This document shows positions 6,239 to 11,518 of a stretch of 11,518 bases of DNA, piece by piece (the stretch's first letter is position 1; each line of letters begins with the position of its first letter). The notes under the pieces were generated by a model that had not been told where the DNA came from, ran no database searches, and saw only the letters and a list, made by a program, of their open reading frames with translations. The stretch comes from Blautia sp. GTDB lineage: Bacteria > Bacillota > Clostridia > Lachnospirales > Lachnospiraceae. Made by a program: the position numbers and the translations under genes. The DNA is taken from the NCBI GenBank assembly GCA_030841965.1, contig JAUUSJ010000135.1, forward strand, positions 1 through 11,518. Reading direction: 5' to 3'.

Positions 6239-7192
6239 ATGGATAAGATTGCAGTATTAATTCCTTGCTATAATGAGAGTAAAACAATAAAAAAAGTGGT
6301 TGAGGATTGTAAGAGGGAGCTTCCAGAAGCCGTTATCTATGTGTACGATAATAATTCCACAGATGATACAGCCAAGATTGCGAGAGAGGCTGGGGCAGTT
6401 GTCCGCCACGAGTATCAGCAGGGAAAGGGAAATGTCATCCGAAGAATGTTTCGAGAGATTGATGCGCATTGCTATATTATGCTCGACGGAGATGATACAT
6501 ATCCACCGGAGTTTGCCAGAGCGATGGCGGAGCGCGTACTAGAGAGAAATGTAGATATGGTAGTGGGAGACCGCCTCTCCTCCACCTATTTTACAGAGAA
6601 TAAAAGACCGTTTCATAATTTTGGAAACACAATCGTGAGAAAGACAATCAATCATCTCTTTAAGAGTGATATCAAGGATATTATGACAGGATATCGAGCA
6701 TTTAGCTATCAGTTTGTAAAGACATTCCCTGTCTTATCAAAGGGATTTGAGATTGAGACAGAGATGAGTATTCACGCCGTAGATAAGAATATGCTCGTAG
6801 AAAATCAGATTATTGAGTACCGCGACCGCCCAGAGGGAAGTGAGTCCAAACTCAATACTTACTCGGATGGATTTAAGGTGCTAAAGACGATTGGAAAGCT
6901 CTATAAAGATTGTAAGCCACTTGAATTTTTCTCGGCATTAGCAGTTTTGCTTATCTTACTCGCCACGGTATTTTTTGTCCCTATTATGGTGACTTATGTC
7001 CAGACAGGAGTTGTGCCAAACTTTCCAACTTTGATTGTATGTGGCTTTGTTGTCTTGGCTGCGATTCAGTCATTTTTTGCAGGACTTATTTTATCGACGA
7101 TAGCGGAGAAAGATAAGCAACAGTTTGAGTTTCGTTTACAGATGTTAAGAATCCAGTATGAAAAATTATTAAAGGAAGAGGAAAGTTGTTAG
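6239..7192 (+). CDS. Family 2 glycosyltransferase, DPM1/GtrB-like, with C-terminal membrane anchor
   Basis: This 317-residue protein is predicted to transfer a sugar from a nucleotide donor to polyprenyl phosphate on the cytoplasmic side of the membrane. The GT-A fold begins with AVLIPCYNES (5-14). It continues with the nucleotide-binding VYDNNSTDDT (35-44), the metal-binding DGDD (83-86), VVGDRLS (108-114), the DIMTGYRAF region (147-155), FEIETEM (170-176) and SKLNTYSDGF (203-212). The last motif is typical of dolichyl/undecaprenyl-phosphate glycosyltransferases. Two membrane helices follow at about 231-252 and 264-287, then a polar tail. The gap to the GtrA-like gene is 2 bp, with AAAGGAG near the end of that gene acting as ribosome binding site. 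Its stop overlaps the next start by 7 bp. The transferred sugar cannot be told from sequence. Confidence 0.92.
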   Translation: MDKIAVLIPCYNESKTIKKVVEDCKRELPEAVIYVYDNNSTDDTAKIAREAGAVVRHEYQQGKGNVIRRMFREIDAHCYIMLDGDDTYPPEFARAMAERVLERNVDMVVGDRLSSTYFTENKRPFHNFGNTIVRKTINHLFKSDIKDIMTGYRAFSYQFVKTFPVLSKGFEIETEMSIHAVDKNMLVENQIIEYRDRPEGSESKLNTYSDGFKVLKTIGKLYKDCKPLEFFSALAVLLILLATVFFVPIMVTYVQTGVVPNFPTLIVCGFVVLAAIQSFFAGLILSTIAEKDKQQFEFRLQMLRIQYEKLLKEEESC

Positions 7193-8301
7193 ATAAAATC
7201 ATAAAAGAAGAGAACGAATGGAGATATGAGATAAAAGAGGGCAATGCGATTATTTTAGCCTATCTTGGAGAAGATATGGAGGTAAAGGTTCCCGATAAAA
7301 TCGAGGGATTTCCCGTCATAGCTTTGGAAAAACGCGCCTTTTATGAGAAAAAAACTTTAAATAGAGTATCTCTTCCGTCCACTATTACGAGGATGGGAGA
7401 GTACGCTTTTAGTGAATGCCGGGCTTTATGTGAGATAGAGATACCGGCTTCTCTTGTAAAAATAAGCAGACATGCTTTTTATAATTGCAGAAATTTAGAG
7501 CGGGTGATTCTATGGGATACCGTAAAAGATATTGAAGATGGCGCATTTAAAAACTGCTATGAGATGCGAGAAATTCAACTATTTCTAAAGACAGGAAAAA
7601 ATACAGCGCTTAACCAAATTTTATACGATAATAAAAATAAAATGACGGTGGAGCTTTGGCGAGGGCAGAGCGAAGCTTCTGAGCCCGTCGCAAAATTGCA
7701 GATTCCAGAATACGCATTAGATTCCCAAGTTGATATCAATTCAAGGGCATTTCACGAGGTTATCCACGGGATGGGGAGTGTATTTCGAGATTGGGTTTCT
7801 TTCCATTATATGGAGTTCGATAAATATGACGAGCTGTTTGATGCGATGGAGAGAGAGGAAAAGCAGGAGGATGTCATAAATATGGCATTATGGAGACTTC
7901 GCTATCCATTTGAATTATCAGAGAGGAATAGAAAAAGATACGAAGACTATATCAAATCCAATATCAAAGCTGTGCTTTTTGGGCTATTAAAAAAATATAA
8001 AAAAGAAGAATTTTCCTGGATTCTCCATTATATGGAAAATACAGCTAGACAGCAAAGCATGGCGATAACAGATAACCTTGCAGTCAATTGCTCAAAAACA
8101 GATAAATTAATAACGGACCAACCAATGATAGAGAAACCAATAACAAACCAAGCAATAGTAAACCAAACAACGATAGAGAAATCAATTATCGATGAATGTA
8201 TTGATTTATCTTTAAAAGAAGGAAAAAATGAATTTACTGTTCTATTAATGGCATATCGAAGAAAAAATTATAAAAAGAAAGAAAAGAGTTTTGATTTATG
8301 A
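7186..8301 (+). CDS. BspA-type leucine-rich-repeat protein with helical C-terminal domain
   Basis: This 371-residue protein has no signal peptide and is probably cytoplasmic. Four 23-residue LRR_5 (BspA-type) repeats cover about 41-132, each with the AF-x2-C-x2-L pattern (AFSEC, AFYNC, AFKNC). A linker and helix-rich middle follow (about 195-285; W202, W236 and RLRYPFELSE at 237-246). The final ECIDLSLKEGKNEFTVLLMAYR (336-357) resembles one ankyrin-like helical hairpin. A threonine/asparagine/isoleucine-rich insert (about 287-334) separates the two. The start is TTG at 7186, with AAGGAAGAGG upstream and a 7-bp overlap with the glycosyltransferase gene. The stop overlaps the next ATG (ATGA), indicating translational coupling. 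It may recognise proteins for the following VWA/AAA+ pair. That role is inference. Confidence 0.75.
   Translation: MLDKIIKEENEWRYEIKEGNAIILAYLGEDMEVKVPDKIEGFPVIALEKRAFYEKKTLNRVSLPSTITRMGEYAFSECRALCEIEIPASLVKISRHAFYNCRNLERVILWDTVKDIEDGAFKNCYEMREIQLFLKTGKNTALNQILYDNKNKMTVELWRGQSEASEPVAKLQIPEYALDSQVDINSRAFHEVIHGMGSVFRDWVSFHYMEFDKYDELFDAMEREEKQEDVINMALWRLRYPFELSERNRKRYEDYIKSNIKAVLFGLLKKYKKEEFSWILHYMENTARQQSMAITDNLAVNCSKTDKLITDQPMIEKPITNQAIVNQTTIEKSIIDECIDLSLKEGKNEFTVLLMAYRRKNYKKKEKSFDL
8098..8187 (+). repeat. Degenerate low-complexity repeat inside the LRR gene
   Basis: The motif ACCAA recurs with ATAGAGAAA blocks across this stretch. It encodes the imperfect peptide repeat ITDQPMIEKP, ITNQAIVNQ, TTIEKSI (residues about 309-334). 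The reading frame is kept throughout. Composition differs from the surrounding lysine/glutamate-rich helices, which suggests a slippage-driven in-frame insertion in a flexible loop. Confidence 0.6.
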
Positions 8302-9602
8302 TAGAGGGATTAGAACAAAAATTAAATACAGTGGGAGAGCTCGTTTTGGACGCCACAAGGCAAGAATTATGTCTTTCGATGAGATATTTGGATATCGCAG
8401 TCTATACCCTTTTGGACCGCCAGATGGAAGAAATCGAGCGAATGGGGACGGATGGAAAATACGTCTACTATCATCTGCCCTATATTTGCAACCAATACCG
8501 GGAAGATAGAGCTCTGCTCAACCGAACTTTCCTCCATATGGTACTTCACTGCCTTTTTTTACATCCATTTCGCAGACTCGGGAAGAAGAAGAGAGGAGAT
8601 TATTATCTCGCATGTGATATCGCAGTCGAATCGATTATCGATGGACTTCCGTATGAATGTATAAAAAAAGAGGGAGTCGAGCAGAGAAGACAAATTTATG
8701 AGAAATTAAAGCAAAAAATACCAGTGCTGACAGCAGAAGCAATTTATAAACATCTTTTCGAGATATCGAGAACGAAGAAAGATTTGAATACCTTGCTTGA
8801 AATGTTCACGATGGATGACCATAGCTTTTGGAGGAATGAGGAGAACGATAAAAATAATCTCCAATATATTCAAAACGAGAGAGAATGGAAGGATAAAAGT
8901 CAGAAAATTCAGACAGATTTGGAGACATTTTCAAGCGGAGGTGGCCAGGGCTCCGAGGGAGTATGCGAGGCGTTAGAAGTGGAGAATCAAGAAAAAACGA
9001 TTTATCGAGACTTCTTGAAGAAATTTGTGATTACCCAGGAGGAAAGCCAAGTGGATATGGATGCGTTTGACTATGCCTTCTATACGCTCGGGATGGATTT
9101 ATATGGAAATATGCCATTGATTGAGCCTCTCGAGACAAAAGAAGTGCAAAAAATCCAAGACTTTGTCATTGCAATCGACACCTCCCTATCCTGCTCGAAA
9201 GAGCTTGTGAAAAAATTTTTGCAGGAGACATACTCGATACTAAAAGACGAGGAGAGCTTTTTTCGCAGGATGAATCTCTGCCTTGTACAATGCGATGAGA
9301 AAATCCAAAAAAGCGATTTTATTCACAACGAGCAGGAACTGGAAGAATATATGGAACATCTGGAGATAAAGGGAATGGGAGGAACAGATTTTCGACCTGT
9401 TTTTACGCATGTCAATGAGCTGATAGAGCAAAAAAAGCTGACTCAGTTAAAAGGAATGATTTATTTTACAGACGGCTACGGCATTTACCCAAAACAATGT
9501 CCCAAATATCAGACAGCCTTCGTATTTTTAGATGATAATTATGAAAAGAAAAAAGTTCCCGCCTGGGCGATTCAAGTCAGAGCCCAATTAGAGCCTAATT
9601 AG
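8298..9602 (+). CDS. VWA-like protein with metallopeptidase-like N-terminal domain (DUF2201-like)
   Basis: This 434-residue, probably cytoplasmic protein has two parts. The N-terminal domain (about 1-175) resembles putative metallopeptidase domains found with MoxR ATPases. It carries H80-MVL-H84-CLFL-H89 followed by YYLACDIAVESIID (102-115). The usual HExxH glutamate is replaced by M81, so metal binding is possible but proteolysis doubtful. A polar linker with SSGGGQG (212-218) leads to a VWA domain (about 285-434) with a complete metal-ion-dependent adhesion site: DTSLS (294-298), GGTD (361-364, T363) and TDG (391-393). VWA proteins of this kind pair with MoxR AAA+ ATPases, and one follows downstream. 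The ATG at 8298 overlaps the LRR stop by 4 bp and has little ribosome binding site of its own, consistent with coupling. Confidence 0.85.
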   Translation: MIEGLEQKLNTVGELVLDATRQELCLSMRYLDIAVYTLLDRQMEEIERMGTDGKYVYYHLPYICNQYREDRALLNRTFLHMVLHCLFLHPFRRLGKKKRGDYYLACDIAVESIIDGLPYECIKKEGVEQRRQIYEKLKQKIPVLTAEAIYKHLFEISRTKKDLNTLLEMFTMDDHSFWRNEENDKNNLQYIQNEREWKDKSQKIQTDLETFSSGGGQGSEGVCEALEVENQEKTIYRDFLKKFVITQEESQVDMDAFDYAFYTLGMDLYGNMPLIEPLETKEVQKIQDFVIAIDTSLSCSKELVKKFLQETYSILKDEESFFRRMNLCLVQCDEKIQKSDFIHNEQELEEYMEHLEIKGMGGTDFRPVFTHVNELIEQKKLTQLKGMIYFTDGYGIYPKQCPKYQTAFVFLDDNYEKKKVPAWAIQVRAQLEPN

Positions 9603-9765
9603 ACTTAGTTAGAAAATCAGATAAGTGTTTGATTGATTACAGTGAAGAAATAGTGGAGAGGAGGAGGCGCTCATCTCATAGGAAAAGTCAAGAGTGCACT
9701 AAGTATAGTGATAAATCAGCAAAAGTACACAATATGACAAAAATTAAGAGAAGATGAGCCTAATT
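9591..9765 (+). repeat. 151-bp gap between VWA and AAA+ genes framed by a 10-bp direct repeat
   Basis: GAGCCTAATT occurs at 9591-9600, straddling the end of the VWA gene, and again at 9756-9765, just after the first base pairs of the AAA+ gene. The spacing is 165 bp start to start. The stretch between contains a purine-rich GGAGAGGAGGAGG run near 9655 and no clear promoter or terminator. A tiny reading frame (MTKIKRR, 9734-9757) overlaps the AAA+ ATG as ATGA. The direct repeat would fit a target-site duplication of a small insertion, but no terminal inverted repeats are visible. Confidence 0.4.
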
Positions 9766-11298
9766 TGTATGAATATAAAAGAAGCGAAAGAGCAGATAAA
9801 AAATACAGTACAAGTCTATTTAAAAAAAGATGAGAATGGAGAGTATAAGATTCCAATCGTTCATCAAAGACCGATTTTATTGATTGGCGCTCCTGGAATT
9901 GGAAAAACAGCGATTATGGAACAGGTGGCGAGAGAGTGTAATATTGGTCTTGTCGCCTACACAATCACACATCATACGAGGCAGAGTGCGATAGGACTTC
10001 CAGTTATCGAAAAAAGAGTATATAAAGACAAGGAATACACTGTCACTGAGTATACAATGAGTGAGATTATCGCCTCTATTTACAATCAGATGGAAGAAAG
10101 GGGAGTGAGCGAGGGAATTTTATTTATCGACGAGATTAATTGTGTGTCCGAGACATTAGCGCCTACGATGCTCCAATTTCTGCAAAAGAAAACATTTGGT
10201 ATGCATGAAGTGCCAGAAGGATGGATTATCGTGGCAGCAGGAAATCCTCCCGAGTACAATAAATCGGTCAAGGAATTCGATATCGTGACATTGGACCGCC
10301 TAAAATGGATTGACGTGGAACCAGATTATCATGTCTGGAAGGAGTACGCCTATGAGCAACAAATTCACGGTGCGATTTTATCCTATCTCGATATCAAAAA
10401 AGACCATTTTTATGAAATCCGGACAACCGTCGATGGAAAAGAATTTGCCACTCCGAGAGGTTGGGAGGATTTGTCGAAGCTTATGAGAGTGTACGAGGAG
10501 ATGGGATTAAAAGTAGACGAAGCTGTCATCTCTCAGTATTTGCAACATAAACAGATTGCCAAGGATTTTGCGAATTATGTGGATTTATATGCGAAATATA
10601 AAGAGCAGTATAAAGTGGATGATATCCTCAAGGGAAAGATAAAGAAGGAGACAATAGAGAAAGTAAAAGAGGCAAGCTTTGACGAGAAATTAAGCTTGCT
10701 GGGATTATTGGTCGATAAGCTTGGACAGCTCTGCCATGAGGCGTGGGAGGAAGACTTATATGTCGAGAAATTATTTGCTTTCTTAAAGGAGATAAAGCGT
10801 CAGACGACTCTCGCTTGGAGACAGGACGGAGGAATCTTGAATTTGTTGAAGGATTTTATTGCGTTTGAGAGGGAGAAATGGGAGAAGAATAAGAAGTTTA
10901 TGACAAAAGAGGAGAGGACAGCTGATAAGAGGAGCATAGAGACGGCACAGGGGTATCTGAGGGAGTTGGAGAAAGCTGGGCAGAACAAGATGCAGGCTGG
11001 ATTTGAGTTTATGAAGGAGCAGTTTGAGGATGTGAAGAGTCAGAGAATTCAAAAGATAGAGGATGCAGAGTTTGGGCTTACAAATGCGTTTGGATTTATG
11101 GAGCAGGCATTTGGGAAAAGTCAGGAGATGGCAATTTTTATGACGAATTTGACGTCCAATATTGCGATTATGAGGTTTATACGGGAGAATGATTGTGAGG
11201 AGTATTATAGGTATCAAGAGGAGCTGTTTTTTGATGAGAGACAGAGGGATATTTTGGAGGAGATAGATAAGGTTCAGAGGGTGTTGGATTTGAGTTAA
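9754..11298 (+). CDS. MoxR-type AAA+ ATPase
   Basis: This 514-residue cytoplasmic ATPase probably remodels proteins together with the VWA protein encoded just upstream. The AAA+ core (about 35-250) shows Walker A GAPGIGKT (45-52), Walker B ILFIDE (122-127), the sensor 1 asparagine in AAGNPPEYN (N164), the likely arginine finger in LDRLKW (R182) and a sensor 2-like TPRGWEDLSKLM (233-244). The C-terminal half (about 255-514) is charged and helical with probable coiled coil (about 365-440). It is longer than minimal MoxR proteins and may hold a partner-binding domain. The ATG at 9754 has a weak AAGAGAAG upstream. M6 (9769) is an alternative start that better matches the MNIKEAKEQI beginning I would expect in relatives, but it lacks a ribosome binding site. 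No terminator hairpin follows directly. Confidence 0.88.
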   Translation: MSLICMNIKEAKEQIKNTVQVYLKKDENGEYKIPIVHQRPILLIGAPGIGKTAIMEQVARECNIGLVAYTITHHTRQSAIGLPVIEKRVYKDKEYTVTEYTMSEIIASIYNQMEERGVSEGILFIDEINCVSETLAPTMLQFLQKKTFGMHEVPEGWIIVAAGNPPEYNKSVKEFDIVTLDRLKWIDVEPDYHVWKEYAYEQQIHGAILSYLDIKKDHFYEIRTTVDGKEFATPRGWEDLSKLMRVYEEMGLKVDEAVISQYLQHKQIAKDFANYVDLYAKYKEQYKVDDILKGKIKKETIEKVKEASFDEKLSLLGLLVDKLGQLCHEAWEEDLYVEKLFAFLKEIKRQTTLAWRQDGGILNLLKDFIAFEREKWEKNKKFMTKEERTADKRSIETAQGYLRELEKAGQNKMQAGFEFMKEQFEDVKSQRIQKIEDAEFGLTNAFGFMEQAFGKSQEMAIFMTNLTSNIAIMRFIRENDCEEYYRYQEELFFDERQRDILEEIDKVQRVLDLS

Positions 11299-11394
11299 GG
11301 GGACGGATGGTCCAAATAGAGATGGATGCTGGGATGGGGACAGAGATTTAAAGTGAGGATAGACGCTGATAGAGGAGGCAGGTATATGCCCCTC
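11299..11394. other. Purine-rich spacer after the AAA+ gene
   Basis: This G/A-rich stretch contains GGGGAC at 11299-11304 and 11336-11341 and several GATGG words, but no gene and no intrinsic terminator. GATAGACGCT at 11358-11367 is the reverse complement of AGCGTCTATC, matching 9 of 10 bases of the core of the left-end tandem unit. It marks the inner edge of the right-hand copy of the interspersed repeat. Confidence 0.6.
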
Positions 11395-11432
11395 AAACAC
11401 GTTCGTTCCCACGGTTTTTCGACATACGCTGA
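11395..11432 (+). repeat. Right arm of the 38-bp interspersed inverted repeat
   Basis: This copy is inverted relative to 1-38 and differs at one base (G11414 against the A-equivalent in the left copy). It contains CGTTCGTTCCCACG and TTTTTCGACATACGC. Similarity extends inward to about 11358 at lower identity. It follows the AAA+ gene and adjoins the GC-richer structured block at 11433-11492. Confidence 0.9.
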
Positions 11433-11518
11433 TTTTTGCCGCCTCCCGCAAACTCGCAGCTACGCTGCTCAGACAGTGCTCCAGCGGCAAAGCAATGTCA
11501 TTTAGTTAGTGGTAAGTA
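11433..11518. repeat. GC-rich foldable block attached to the right repeat
   Basis: TTTGCCGC (11435-11442) and GCGGCAAA (11484-11491) can close an 8-bp stem around a 41-nt interior. That interior includes a second perfect hairpin, GCAGC-TAC-GCTGC (11456-11468). The remainder (AGCAATGTCATTTAGTTAG onward) is unstructured and runs to the window end. The block is distinctly richer in GC than the surrounding intergenic DNA. It may be part of a dispersed repeat, a terminator for the AAA+ operon, or a structured RNA. Equivalent sequence left of the other copy would lie outside the window. Confidence 0.55.

Noticed and set aside
1..11432. Composite transposon or genomic island bounded by the inverted repeats
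   Set aside because: The segment contains the conserved housekeeping genes gdpP, rplI and dnaB, with no transposase, integrase or target-site duplication. Two members of a dispersed repeat family are the simpler reading.
10783..11490. 235-codon open frame on the minus strand
   Set aside because: It is antisense to the well-supported AAA+ gene and continues into the repeat block. Its leucine/isoleucine/proline-rich composition is that expected from the complementary strand, and no domain is recognisable.

Overview
The window looks like chromosomal DNA of a low-GC Gram-positive anaerobe, most likely a member of the Lachnospiraceae (Clostridia). This is inferred from the AT-rich intergenic DNA, strong AGGAGG-type ribosome binding sites, the gdpP-rplI-dnaB gene order typical of Firmicutes, a small clostridial 2[4Fe-4S] ferredoxin, and accessory proteins of a style common in that family. 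No species can be named from the sequence alone.

Layout. Positions 1-200 hold one arm of a long inverted repeat and a 19-bp tandem repeat. A promoter near 321-349 then drives a housekeeping operon: gdpP (cyclic-di-AMP phosphodiesterase), rplI (ribosomal protein bL9) and dnaB (replicative helicase). A second promoter (4322-4350) produces an approximately 84-nt leader or small RNA that ends in a terminator-like hairpin. Just beyond it is a MerR-type HTH gene with a long polar C-terminal half. This gene converges with a 56-residue ferredoxin gene on the minus strand, and the two share a perfect 15-bp bidirectional terminator.

Positions 5820-11298 hold five plus-strand genes. The first four are packed with gaps or overlaps of a few bases: a GtrA-type four-helix membrane protein, a family 2 (DPM1/GtrB-like) glycosyltransferase, a BspA-type leucine-rich-repeat protein with a helical C-terminus, and a protein joining a metallopeptidase-like HxxxHxxxxH domain to a C-terminal VWA domain. 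After a 151-bp gap comes a MoxR-type AAA+ ATPase. The last three genes form a MoxR/VWA/LRR module, the most unusual content of the window. By analogy with RavA-ViaA and YehL-YehP, the ATPase and VWA protein probably act as a chaperone-like remodelling pair, and the LRR protein may supply specificity. The preceding GtrA/GT2 pair would move or add lipid-linked sugars at the membrane. The overlaps suggest co-expression of the two halves, but a functional link between them is only inference.

The right end (11358-11518) carries the opposite arm of the inverted repeat (37 of 38 bases identical) followed by a GC-richer block able to fold into hairpins. The two ends look like copies of one interspersed repeat family. 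The 19-bp tandem array at the left appears to be an amplification of a motif present only once in the right copy.
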